NCBI GenBank assembly: GCA_046349315.1
Contig: JAXMCQ010000022.1
Span: forward strand, 1-64,000
Length of the DNA: 64,000 nucleotides
From: JAEUMG01 sp046349315
Lineage (GTDB): Bacteria > Pseudomonadota > Alphaproteobacteria > Rhizobiales > Aestuariivirgaceae
Direction: 5' to 3'
The translations under genes were made by a program, and so were the position numbers. This document shows positions 43,671 to 51,654 of the stretch, one piece after another. The notes under the pieces are model-generated. The model did not search any database and was not told the DNA's origin. It saw only the letters and a program-made list of their open reading frames with translations. Each line of letters begins with the position of its first letter. Within the stretch, counting starts at the first letter, position 1.

Positions 43671-44417
43671 TCAGTGCTTCTTCGGAGCCAGATTGAAGTC
43701 GATGCGCTCGGAGAAATTGGGTATCGCGAGCCGCGGCGCTTGCGGCTCGTTCGCCAAAAATTCCTCCAGCGCCTGCGCGGCGAGCGCTTCTTCCTCGACT
43801 TGACTCCTGGCGAAGTCGACCGTCCCGCCATCGGTAGCCGCCACGCGCGACCGCGCCTTGGCTCGTTCATTCTCTTCAGCAACCATTTCGGTCAGCCTGT
43901 TGATCCCATCGCCAGGCTCGGAAATGCCGCCCACCATCGCCGCGGCCATGCTTTCAAGATCGGCCATGGCACGATTGACCTTCAGGTCGCCTATCTGCCA
44001 GCGCAGCTGGTCGAGCTTGCCGCGTGTATCCGCGACGGCCTTGTCGCGGGCGAGCACCAGTTGCTGATACTTCGCCTCCGCCGCTTCCAGTTTGCCGGTG
44101 TCAGCGGCGAGCGTCGTCGTGAGCTGCTTCAGCTGAAGGGCATAGCGCGCCGCCGACGCCGTCTCCCCGGCCCGCACCAGCGCTCTCATCTTCCCGCCCA
44201 GCTCTGCAACCTTGGCTTCGTCGCTCGAAGTCTGGCCTTTCAGGCGCTCGACGAGGGTCGCGTGAGCGACCAGGCCCTCATTGAACCGGCCGACGATCTT
44301 CCGGAAGTTCTCGCGTTCGAACTCGAGCAATGCCTCGGGATTCTTCCGTTCGAACAACGAGATGAGCCGGCTTGACAGACCGAGCGCCACCTTCCAGGCG
44401 CGAATGAAAAGTCGCAT
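43671..44417 (-). CDS. pspA: PspA/IM30 (ESCRT-III superfamily) membrane-stress protein
   Basis: A 248-residue, almost entirely helical protein. It begins MRLFIRAWKVALGLSSRLIS, corresponding to the membrane-binding helix region, followed by long coiled-coil helices (ENFRKIVGRFNEGLVAHATL, AARYALQLKQLTTTLAADTG, ARDKAVADTRGKLDQLRWQI) and a C-terminal tail ending PKKH. This matches PspA/Vipp1 proteins that polymerise on stressed inner membrane. The start at ATG 44417 is chosen because AAGGAG precedes it and the in-frame start at 44453 would lie upstream of the sigma-54 transcription start. First gene of the effector operon. Confidence 0.85.
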   Translation of the reverse strand: MRLFIRAWKVALGLSSRLISLFERKNPEALLEFERENFRKIVGRFNEGLVAHATLVERLKGQTSSDEAKVAELGGKMRALVRAGETASAARYALQLKQLTTTLAADTGKLEAAEAKYQQLVLARDKAVADTRGKLDQLRWQIGDLKVNRAMADLESMAAAMVGGISEPGDGINRLTEMVAEENERAKARSRVAATDGGTVDFARSQVEEEALAAQALEEFLANEPQAPRLAIPNFSERIDFNLAPKKH

Positions 44418-44453
44418 GTTGAGAGCTCCTTTGCGCAATGCCGTCCGCAGCAT

Positions 44454-44469
44454 TGCAACACACCGGCCA
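44454..44469 (-). promoter_or_regulatory. Sigma-54 promoter of the pspA operon
   Basis: On the minus strand TGGCCGGTGTGTTGCA has GG and GC exactly 10 bases apart, as in the -24/-12 consensus TGGCAC-N5-TTGCA. Transcription would start near 44444, about 27 bases before the pspA ATG at 44417. Confidence 0.85.
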
Positions 44470-44552
44470 GATGCGGGCTCCCGAGGGAAATCCCTATTTA
44501 GTTGATTTTCTTAGGCTTTTTTCTTCGCCAGCGGGACTGCGTCAGTCGCATC

Positions 44553-44566
44553 GGCAAGTATTTGCC
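44553..44566. promoter_or_regulatory. Putative enhancer (UAS) for the response regulator, pspA operon
   Basis: The inverted repeat GGCAAATACTTGCC (minus-strand reading) is centred about 104 bases upstream of the -12 GC of the pspA promoter. It differs at 2 of 14 positions from GGCAAAAACCTGCC at 50558-50571, which lies at the same distance from the other sigma-54 promoter. Such paired sites are where NtrC-class dimers bind. Confidence 0.7.
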
Positions 44567-44616
44567 AGGACCGCGAAACTACTAGGCAGAAAGGCGTCAG
44601 GTCTGAAATGGGAAGG

Positions 44617-45984
44617 CTACTGATAGTCCTTCCGCTCCAGGTGATACCGGCGCATTTTCTCGTTGAGCGTCCGTCGCGGGATTCCCAAAGCGTCGGCGGC
44701 GGTCTGAATGTTGCCCCCACATTCGCGCAATGCCGTGCCGATCAAAATTCCTTCCACAGTATCCATCTGCTCAGGCAACGACTTTGATTGGCCGCCGACA
44801 CTGTCCAGGACACCTGCGATACCGACGCGACGACTACCAAGTCCCAACACATACCGTTCGGCGATATTCCGCAATTCCCGGACGTTGCCTCGCCAGTTAT
44901 GCGACATGAGCCGCTGCAGATCCTCACGCGAGAGGGGCGCGACCTCGCGCTGATACTGAGTTTTGAGCTCCGCAATGAAATGCTCGAAAAGCAACGGAAT
45001 ATCGTCTCTGCGCTGGCGTAGCGCAGGGATAAAAAGTTCGGCGACGCCGAGACGGAAATACAGATCTTCGCGAAACTTCCCGCCTTTCGCGGCGTCCAGC
45101 AGATCTATCTTAGTTGCGGCAATCAGCCGGATGTCCACTTTGATCTCCTCATTGCTGCCAAGCCGATTGATGACCCGTTCTTGTAGCATCCGTAGCAGCT
45201 TCACCTGAAGGGAAACGGCCATGCTTTCGATCTCGTCGAGGAACAGCGTACCGCCCTTTGCATACTCGATAAGGCCGATGCGCCGCTGCTTGGCGTCCGT
45301 AAATGCCCCGGGCTCATGTCCGAACAATTCACTGTCGATCAAATTTTCCGCGAGCGCGCCGCAATTGATTGCCACAAAGCGTGCCTTGTTTCTGCGGCTG
45401 CAGTCATGCAAGGCGCGAGCCACAACTTCTTTACCTGTACCGGTTTCACCATGAATGAGGACAGAGGCCTCGGTACTTCCGACATTCGCGATCTCGTCAC
45501 GAAGCGTCTGGATCGCCGGGGAATTGCCGACAAGCCGCAATGCAATGCCCGCCCGGCTCGCCAGTTCGGTCCGCAAACGGCGATTGTCGAGAATCAGGTT
45601 GCGTTTCTCAAGAGCACGTCGAACCTTGGGCAAGAGGTCATCAATATCGAATGGGCGCTCGATGAAATCGTAGGCTCCGGACTTGATCGACTCGACGGCG
45701 GTTGCGATCTGGCCATAGGCCGAGATGAGGATCACCGGAAGATCGCTGTCGATCTTCGCCGCGCGGCGCAGAAGGTCCATCCCATCCATACCCGGCATCT
45801 TCAGGTCAGTAATGATGATACCGGGAAAGCCGTGAGTATCGGAAAGGCGCTCTAGAAGCATGAGCGCCTCATTGCCATTCGACGCGCTCACGGTGGCAAC
45901 GTCCAGCGACTCGAGCACTTGACCCATTCGCTGAACATTGGCCGCGTCGTCATCGACAATCAGTATGCATTGCTCTCTCGTCAC
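44617..45984 (-). CDS. Sigma-54-dependent response regulator (NtrC/DctD class)
   Basis: A 455-residue activator. Receiver domain (1-120) with phospho-acceptor Asp60 in IIITDLKMPGMDG. AAA+ domain (about 140-380) with Walker A IHGETGTGKEVVARAL, the sigma-54 contact loop written GHEPGAFTDAKQRR instead of GAFTGA, Walker B GGTLFLDEIESM and the sensor region HNWRGNVRELRN. The C-terminal Fis-type HTH is CGGNIQTAADALGIPRRTLN. It is most like DctD. The gene starts within the stop of the kinase gene (ATGA, 45981-45984), so kinase and regulator are a coupled pair. It probably activates both local sigma-54 promoters. Confidence 0.95.
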   Translation of the reverse strand: MTREQCILIVDDDAANVQRMGQVLESLDVATVSASNGNEALMLLERLSDTHGFPGIIITDLKMPGMDGMDLLRRAAKIDSDLPVILISAYGQIATAVESIKSGAYDFIERPFDIDDLLPKVRRALEKRNLILDNRRLRTELASRAGIALRLVGNSPAIQTLRDEIANVGSTEASVLIHGETGTGKEVVARALHDCSRRNKARFVAINCGALAENLIDSELFGHEPGAFTDAKQRRIGLIEYAKGGTLFLDEIESMAVSLQVKLLRMLQERVINRLGSNEEIKVDIRLIAATKIDLLDAAKGGKFREDLYFRLGVAELFIPALRQRRDDIPLLFEHFIAELKTQYQREVAPLSREDLQRLMSHNWRGNVRELRNIAERYVLGLGSRRVGIAGVLDSVGGQSKSLPEQMDTVEGILIGTALRECGGNIQTAADALGIPRRTLNEKMRRYHLERKDYQ

Positions 45985-47777
45985 GACGTCGCCTCGCTAT
46001 GATGAAGAGGTATTATCAATATGAAGCATGAGCCCACGCCGAGTTTGCTCTCCACGCGCAGATTGCCGCCGAGGAGATGTGCAAACTCGCGGCTAATCGC
46101 CAATCCTAGACCTAGTCCTATACCCGGACGGGTTATTCCCGCAGTCGAATCGATCCTCTGAAATTTTTCAAATATCGTGCTGAGCTTGTCCGGCGGAATC
46201 CCGCGTCCGGTGTCCGAAACGCGAATTTCAACAACTTCGCCGTCTCGCTTCGCCTTGATGGCGATCATTCCGCTGCCGGTGTTTTCCACCGCATTGGAAA
46301 GAAGGTTGATGAGAATGCGGGACAGGAGGTGTCCATCGGTCTTGAGCGGCTGGTCTATTCCGACTTCCGCCATTAGCGAAAGGCCTTTCGCCTTCGCCGG
46401 TGGCTCCGTCACACGCAGGGCCTGGTTAATGGTGAGATCAAGGTCCAAGGCCTTGACGTTGACGCGAATCTGATCGGCCTCGATGCGGGACATCTCAAGA
46501 AGTTCGTCTACCATCCCGAGCAGGTGGACGGCGTTCTCATTGGCGTTTTGAATCGCCGCGCGGTCCGTTTCGCGATGATCTCCATTGCGGTTGCTCAGAA
46601 ACAAACGACAATCTTCAATTACTGCGGCGATAGGCTTCCGCAGATCATGGCTCATATTCTCGAGAAAACGCGACTTTGCCTCGTTTGCAGCCTCGAGGCG
46701 AGCCGTCTGCTTGCGATAGGTTATGTCGGTATAGGTGGTGACGAATCCGCCATCAGGCATCGGCGCCCGACGAACCTCCACACTTGTACCATCGGCCCGG
46801 TCGATTTCGAATCGCGGAGGGTCAAGGTTTCTAGCGCGACTTATGATATGCTGGAGTTGTTCATCAGGATCGACGGGCCCGTAGTCGCCTCGGTCGACAT
46901 TGTATCGCATGATGTCGGCAAAGGAACGGCCCTCGCGAAGCAACATGTCCGGATAGCGATAGAGTTTAGTATATTGCGGATTCCAAGCGACCAATCGCAT
47001 ATCGGCATCGTAGACCGCGATGGCATCAGACATGCTTTCCAGGATGGTCTGTAACTGCTGCGTCTTGCCGCTGAGCGTATTGAGCATCGCTCCGATTCGA
47101 TCCGAAAGATGCTCCAGTTCCGCAATGCCCCGGTAGGTCGGCTGTCGGCCCGCACCAAATTCGTCGGCGATTTGATAGATCGGCCTGACGAGCAAATGGC
47201 GCAAGCCGAAAACGAGCAGGCATGCGAAAGCGAGCAGAACCAGCGCAGAACCCACATAGATCCAGCGAACGCGGCGGATCAGCGATTCAAAATCGTTGGC
47301 GTTTTTAGCAACCAGGATGGTCCACTTCCAGGGCGTGAACCTGGCGGAAGCAATGTAGAGGCGCTCGCCCGTATCTAGCTCGATCTCCTCCGCACCAGCC
47401 GCCGATCGCATCGCAGCGGTCGCGGCTGCGCCATCCGGGAGGCCGGTATCGAAATCGACTCGACCATCTGCGAGAACCACGACGCCGACATCCTGGTCGC
47501 GGGCAAAATCCTCAAAGCGGATTCGTGTATTGAGCTGGAACGACAAAGCGGCATTTTCATCGGAGATTCGACTTTCACGATTCTGACGATCGACTTCGGA
47601 GTCCGCAATCGTGACGGCGCTTCGCAGTAGCGCATCGAGTGTATTGCGAATGCTGTCTTCCGCATAATTCCCGACAGCTTTAAGCACCATGAAATAGAGT
47701 GCGACGCCGGCGATGGATAGCAGCAGCAGCGAGGGAACGACGATGATGAATTGCAGCGTGGGCCGGTAACGGGTCAT
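45981..47777 (-). CDS. Sensor histidine kinase with periplasmic Cache-like domain, HAMP-like linker and PAS
   Basis: A 598-residue kinase from ATG 47777, which overlaps the upstream binding-protein stop as ATGA. Helix 1 (about 8-35), a periplasmic sensor (36-168, with DVGVVVLADGRVDFDTG and RFTPWKWTILVAKN typical of single Cache), helix 2 (about 172-195), linker, PAS (about 240-355, ILESMSDAIAVYDADMRLVA), HisKA with His377 in LENMSHDLRKPIAAVIEDC, and a HATPase (LINLLSNAVENTG, VSDTGRGIPP, GLGLGLAISREF). The residue four after His is Lys, where a Thr/Asn needed for phosphatase action normally sits. It likely senses the two adjacent binding proteins. Confidence 0.93.
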   Translation of the reverse strand: MTRYRPTLQFIIVVPSLLLLSIAGVALYFMVLKAVGNYAEDSIRNTLDALLRSAVTIADSEVDRQNRESRISDENAALSFQLNTRIRFEDFARDQDVGVVVLADGRVDFDTGLPDGAAATAAMRSAAGAEEIELDTGERLYIASARFTPWKWTILVAKNANDFESLIRRVRWIYVGSALVLLAFACLLVFGLRHLLVRPIYQIADEFGAGRQPTYRGIAELEHLSDRIGAMLNTLSGKTQQLQTILESMSDAIAVYDADMRLVAWNPQYTKLYRYPDMLLREGRSFADIMRYNVDRGDYGPVDPDEQLQHIISRARNLDPPRFEIDRADGTSVEVRRAPMPDGGFVTTYTDITYRKQTARLEAANEAKSRFLENMSHDLRKPIAAVIEDCRLFLSNRNGDHRETDRAAIQNANENAVHLLGMVDELLEMSRIEADQIRVNVKALDLDLTINQALRVTEPPAKAKGLSLMAEVGIDQPLKTDGHLLSRILINLLSNAVENTGSGMIAIKAKRDGEVVEIRVSDTGRGIPPDKLSTIFEKFQRIDSTAGITRPGIGLGLGLAISREFAHLLGGNLRVESKLGVGSCFILIIPLHHSEATS

Positions 47778-48979
47778 GGCAAACCAGACCCGAAAACCGG
47801 CGCCGCGGTGCGGATTTCTTCCGGCCAGACGACCGCTTTGCGACCGTTCTGCCATTGAATGATCATTTCAAGACGCTTGACCTGCATGCCTTTGCGGTCG
47901 ACCGCAAAGCGACCGAGGACCGTATAAGTATCCAAGGAATAGAGAGCTTGGCGGACTTTTTCGCGTTCGACAGAACCTGCAGCAAGTATGGCTCCTTGCA
48001 ATATCTCCCCTGCCGCATAAGCCGTCGCGGCATGATAACTGGGATCGACGCCGAAGCGCTCCTTGAACGCCGCGGCGAAATCACGCGAATGGGGAAATGA
48101 ATCATTCGGTTCCCAGATTGAGGTCGAGAAAGTCCGGTCATCCGAATCTCCGACAAGCACCGGCCATTCGGGAAGCGCGGGGCCGACCGTTGCATAAAAG
48201 GCTCGCGGCGCCCATCCCACCTGCGCAATCGCCTGTCGGGAGCGAAGCGCTTCATTCAGGTGGCCGGCTACGATAATGAGATCGATCCGCGCATCTTTGG
48301 CACGCCGAATATCATCTTCCAAACCCGTGGGATCTTGAGCCAGCCGGACGTCAAGTTCGATCTTCAGTTTCAGGAATGGAGCCCATTTCCTGACTCCACT
48401 CGCCACTCCTTCCGAGAATGTGTCATCCGCGTGCAAGATCGCGACGGAGGAAAGGCCAGCCTCGCTGGCGAGCCGCAACATTCCCTGCGTATAGCGGCTC
48501 GCCGGTGTCCACATTCCGAAAATGCCGCCATAGCCCTTCTGCCAGATTTCATCCGACGATGCGCCGGCAGCCAGCATTGGAAAGCCGCCCGCATCGATGA
48601 TCGGCGCGATCGCGGCCGTGATTTCGCTGGAATAGGGCCCGATGACATGATCGATCAATCCCGCCGCCACAAAACCGCGATAGGCCCTCCGCGCTCGTTC
48701 GAGGTCGCAGCGATCATCGATGATGTTCAATTCAATACGCCGCCCGAGGATGCCGCCTTTGCCATTCACCTCATCGCGCCATAATTCATAGGCGCGCTTC
48801 TGCATCAAGGCAGGTTGTTCGTGTCTTCCGGTGAGGCAGAGGGAGAGCCCTATCTGGATTGGATCAGATGTCACGGCCGATGATTTCTCCATCGGCATCG
48901 TCGAGCCCATCACAAGCAGAACGAGAACGATGAGGCTGTGCTGCAGTATGAACGAGAGCCGCGCGGAGCGAGCAATCAT
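47774..48979 (-). CDS. Liv-type periplasmic binding protein, second of tandem pair
   Basis: A 401-residue Peripla_BP_6 protein with an N-terminal signal/anchor (FILQHSLIVLVLLVMGSTMP). Two-lobe features: QIGLSLCLTGRHEQPALMQK, GPYSSEITAAIAPIIDAGGF, MLAAGASSDEIWQKGYGG, GMLRLASEAGLSSVAILHAD and YHAATAYAAGEILQGAI. It shares long stretches with the upstream gene product (for example the C-terminal DTYTVLGRFAV-RKGMQVKRL segment), so it arose by duplication. No permease or ATPase is nearby, so a sensory rather than transport role is inferred. Overlaps both neighbours by 4 bases. Confidence 0.9.
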   Translation of the reverse strand: MIARSARLSFILQHSLIVLVLLVMGSTMPMEKSSAVTSDPIQIGLSLCLTGRHEQPALMQKRAYELWRDEVNGKGGILGRRIELNIIDDRCDLERARRAYRGFVAAGLIDHVIGPYSSEITAAIAPIIDAGGFPMLAAGASSDEIWQKGYGGIFGMWTPASRYTQGMLRLASEAGLSSVAILHADDTFSEGVASGVRKWAPFLKLKIELDVRLAQDPTGLEDDIRRAKDARIDLIIVAGHLNEALRSRQAIAQVGWAPRAFYATVGPALPEWPVLVGDSDDRTFSTSIWEPNDSFPHSRDFAAAFKERFGVDPSYHAATAYAAGEILQGAILAAGSVEREKVRQALYSLDTYTVLGRFAVDRKGMQVKRLEMIIQWQNGRKAVVWPEEIRTAAPVFGSGLP

Positions 48980-50139
48980 GGGTTGCCTCTGCCGAAGATG
49001 GGATTAGTGGTACGCAACTCATCCGGCCAAACGATTTGTTTCCTCCCATTCTGCCACTGTATGACCATATCAAGCCGCTTGACCTGCATTCCCTTTCTAT
49101 TCACCGCAAAACGACCGAGCACGGTATAGGTATCGAGTTCGAAAAGAGCCTTGCGAACATCGCCACGCTCCGTTGAATGCGCCTCTTCGATCGCCGCAGC
49201 GAGGATCTGACACGCGGCATAGGCGGCGGCGGCCTGGCAGGATGGCTCAATACCGAAGCGAACACGGAACGCATCGGCAAACTCGCGTGAGCGGGAGTAT
49301 TCCGTCGAAGCATTGGGCTCCCAGATGGAAGTCGAAAAGACGAGATTGGCAGCACTTCCAAGCGTCTCCTTCCAACCCGGCAAGGAAGGTCCGATGGTCG
49401 CAAAGAACGCCGGCGGCACCCAATTAACGGCAGTCAACGCATTGCGCGCGCCGAGTGCTTCATCAAAGTAACCCGCAACGATCAAAAGATCGGCGTGCGC
49501 AGCCCGTGCCGCGCTTACTGCGTTGCTCATGCTGATCGGAGATTTGTCGATCTCCATGTCGACCACGATGCGGAGTTTGAGGAAGGGCGCCCATTTGCGC
49601 GTGCCGGCGGCAATCTCGCGCGAAAACTCGTCCTGCGTGTGAATGATGGCGACAGAGGCGAGCCCGGCGTCCTTAGCCAATCGCAACATCCCTTGCGTGT
49701 AGCGGCTGGCCGGCGTCAGGACTCCGATGACATTTTGATACCCTTGGCGCCAAAGGCTGTCGGCGGCGGCGCCTGCCGCCAGCATCGGAATCCCTGCCTC
49801 CTCCACAATTGGGGCGACGGCTGCTGTCAGCTGACTTGAGTATGGTGCAAGGATCGCGTCAACGCGACCCGGCATGGTAAGATTTCTATAGATATCCCGC
49901 GCCTGCGCTGCATCGCCCTTGTCGTCAGCTATGATGAGATCCACCTGGCGCCCCACGACCCCGCCACGCAGGTTGATCTCGTCTTTCCAAAGTTCAAGAG
50001 CCCGCTTTTGCATCAGGGCGGGCCCCTCATACTGGCCGGTAAGGCCCAAAGAAATGCCGACCTTTAGCGGCTCTGCTTTCGCTGCGGACGATCCAGCAAA
50101 AATCAAGGTCGCGAAGAGAGCAAAAAGGGCAAGTCTCAT
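48976..50139 (-). CDS. Liv-type periplasmic binding protein, first of tandem pair
   Basis: A 387-residue Peripla_BP_6 protein with a clean signal peptide (MRLALFALFATLIFAGSSAAKA). Mature motifs: KVGISLGLTGQYEGPALMQK, APYSSQLTAAVAPIVEEAGI, MLAAGAAADSLWRQGYQNVI and CQAAAAYAACQILAAAIEEA. TGGAGGTG sits just before the ATG. Relatives (LivJ, AmiC) bind amino acids, amides or aromatic acids, and the ligand here is unknown. Paralogue of the following gene. Only the sensor-kinase gene set surrounds it. Confidence 0.92.
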   Translation of the reverse strand: MRLALFALFATLIFAGSSAAKAEPLKVGISLGLTGQYEGPALMQKRALELWKDEINLRGGVVGRQVDLIIADDKGDAAQARDIYRNLTMPGRVDAILAPYSSQLTAAVAPIVEEAGIPMLAAGAAADSLWRQGYQNVIGVLTPASRYTQGMLRLAKDAGLASVAIIHTQDEFSREIAAGTRKWAPFLKLRIVVDMEIDKSPISMSNAVSAARAAHADLLIVAGYFDEALGARNALTAVNWVPPAFFATIGPSLPGWKETLGSAANLVFSTSIWEPNASTEYSRSREFADAFRVRFGIEPSCQAAAAYAACQILAAAIEEAHSTERGDVRKALFELDTYTVLGRFAVNRKGMQVKRLDMVIQWQNGRKQIVWPDELRTTNPIFGRGNP

Positions 50140-50172
50140 TGCGATTCACCTCCAGGTGACCTGTCGAGCAGC

Positions 50173-50418
50173 TTATCGTGGCCGGCCACGCCGTTCCTCC
50201 AACGCGCAGTCTATCATCTTCCGCCAATCCTCAGACAAGAGTTCCCAATCAGGCAGTCCGAATGCCGCGGCCTCAAGCATCTCGATTGTCGGCTCGCGCA
50301 TTTCAGCAATGGCTGCCCGCGCAGAACTCAAATAGTTGCGCCAATCCTCGCTTCCCTGACTTGCAGCGATTGCCCGAGCAACGCGGGTGACCATTCCGTC
50401 TACGGCCACGACCTCCAT
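50173..50418 (-). CDS. Small hypothetical protein, first gene of the sensory operon
   Basis: An 81-residue soluble protein starting MEVVAVDGMVTRVARAIAAS and containing MREPTIEMLEAAAFGLPDWE then LLSEDWRKMIDCALEERRG. Family not recognised. The AREPTxxMLEA...W..MIDAAL-type pattern is common in small rhizobial and prophage-borne proteins. The start at 50418 is fixed by GGAGG 6 bases upstream and by the sigma-54 start site near 50446; longer in-frame starts at 50439 and 50511 lie too near or upstream of it. It precedes the binding-protein gene by 33 bases. Confidence 0.65.
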   Translation of the reverse strand: MEVVAVDGMVTRVARAIAASQGSEDWRNYLSSARAAIAEMREPTIEMLEAAAFGLPDWELLSEDWRKMIDCALEERRGRPR

Positions 50419-50456
50419 CGCATCCTCCGATCCTAACATCGACCCGGAGGACCCGC

Positions 50457-50472
50457 TGCAACCTTGCTGCCA
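50457..50472 (-). promoter_or_regulatory. Sigma-54 promoter of the sensory operon
   Basis: On the minus strand TGGCAGCAAGGTTGCA matches the -24/-12 consensus with the required 10 bases between GG and GC. The start would be near 50446, leaving a 28-base leader before ATG 50418. It would make the operon encoding the regulator self-activating. Confidence 0.88.
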
Positions 50473-50557
50473 TTCTCGCGCGGAATATCTAGAGCGATAA
50501 ATGGGCGCCATATCAATCGTTTACGGAAACAAGACGGTTTCGTTAGGCGTGTGCCTT

Positions 50558-50571
50558 GGCAGGTTTTTGCC
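50558..50571. promoter_or_regulatory. Putative enhancer (UAS) for the response regulator, sensory operon
   Basis: GGCAAAAACCTGCC on the minus strand is the near-identical counterpart of the site at 44553-44566. It is centred about 106 bases upstream of the -12 GC. Matching sequence and spacing in front of both operons is the main evidence that it is functional. Confidence 0.7.
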
Positions 50572-51400
50572 GACGAACGGCAGGCGCCGCGCAATTACTT
50601 GCAGGGTTAGGGAGTGAGATTTCTCTGCGAGGGGAGTCGGAACGTCTCGGATAGAAGTGAGAGTTTGCGCGAGCTCTTTGCACGCGACTTTGCGATTCGT
50701 GATCGAGTGAAACAAAATCGTACTTGAAGTTTCTAAACACTGGGAGTACGTCGCACACCTCACATTTGCCTGGAGCAACCGAGTAACCCCGATGCGCTGC
50801 AAAGCATCACATATATCGAACGCGCTGAGCGCCGCCACCGCGCTGCCATCAAATCGGCAGAGCGATTGCAGGTGTTTGTCGATGTTCGAACGGGATTATT
50901 CGAAGCAAGAGAACCCCGGAACAGGGCTACCAGACTAAACCGGCGACAGGGCCAATCCCTTCGCCAAGCAGGCAGAAGGGACCGTTAAATGGCCCACAAA
51001 ACTACCGAAAACCCAACTATTTCCTGCCGTCCGGCGCTTTTCGTGAGTCGGCGCGCTTGTCGGCACAATTGTCTCCGCTGGGACCCCGATCGGGCCGCAG
51101 GAGGCGCGATTGCGCGCCCGGCTAAGAATAGGCGTGCGCGCTGGCCACAGAGATCTGCGAATTGCATGGACGCTCTCGGCTGCCAAGCTGCCGCGCGAAG
51201 AGCGCGCCAGACTGATCATCGAGCTTGGAAGTGCCCGACGAACCAACTGATTTCGGCGACCGTACCGCGGTCACCATCTGAACCGTGCAGTGCTTTCCGG
51301 CTCGCAAGGGCCACGCTGATTGAAATTGTTAATGTCCAGAATTAGACACCGGCTTCGTATGAAGTCGCGATGCAAGTATCAAATCGTCTCGCGGACACGA
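50572..51400. other. Gene-poor stretch between the sensory operon and the tRNA array
   Basis: Open frames here are short and lack good starts. One frame, about 51062-51258 on the plus strand, reads like the end of a helical protein (RIGVRAGHRDLRIAWTLSAA, then REERARLIIELG before a stop), but has no start and no family I recognise. Nothing else is supported. Confidence 0.45.
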
Positions 51401-51482
51401 GTGCGGTGCCGGTCGTCCTTCGGTCCGGCCGCCATCCTTTGAAGATGGAAGGAAGAACGTTCGAATCGTTCACCCCTAGCCA
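51401..51482 (+). tRNA. tRNA-Gln(TTG)-like, degenerate
   Basis: A clean anticodon arm (CCATC-CTTTGAA-GATGG, anticodon TTG), a perfect T arm (GAACG-TTCGAAT-CGTTC) and a 3' end ACCCCTA-G-CCA. The 5' acceptor (GTGCGGT) pairs poorly with it and the D arm lacks the usual GG, so it is either decayed or highly divergent. The CCA is encoded. Confidence 0.5.
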
Positions 51483-51483
51483 C

Positions 51484-51561
51484 AGCGGTATAGCTCAGAA
51501 GGTAGAGCGGCGCCCTCATAAGGCGTGTCAGCCGGTGGTTCGATCCCACCTACCGCTACCA
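51484..51561 (+). tRNA. tRNA-Met(CAT)
   Basis: Acceptor AGCGGTA/TACCGCT (7 of 7 pairs), D stem GCTC/GAGC, anticodon arm GCGCC-CTCATAA-GGCGT, T arm GGTGG-TTCGATC-CCACC, discriminator A and encoded CCA. The anticodon CAT could also be a tRNA-Ile2 if lysidine-modified. It begins 1 base after the Gln-like unit. Confidence 0.85.
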
Positions 51562-51569
51562 ATTTCAGT

Positions 51570-51645
51570 GCCGGCTTGGCTCAGTGGCAGAGCGGGAGGA
51601 TGTGGACCTCCATCAGCGGGAGTTCGATTCTCTCAGCCGGTCCCA
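51570..51645 (+). tRNA. tRNA-His(GTG)
   Basis: Acceptor GCCGGCT/AGCCGGT (first pair G-T), D stem GCTC/GAGC, anticodon arm GGAGG-ATGTGGA-CCTCC with anticodon GTG, T loop TTCGATT, then C73 and encoded CCA. Position -1 is T, so there is no encoded G-1. Confidence 0.85.
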
Positions 51646-51654
51646 CTCACAAAG

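Noticed and set aside
44553..44567. TGGCAAATACTTGC read as a sigma-54 promoter
   Set aside because: GG and GC are 9, not 10, bases apart. A perfectly spaced element lies at 44454-44469 and this site fits better as the enhancer.
50521..50838. 105-codon minus-strand frame upstream of the sensory operon
   Set aside because: It covers the predicted enhancer region, has no ribosome site and no family similarity.
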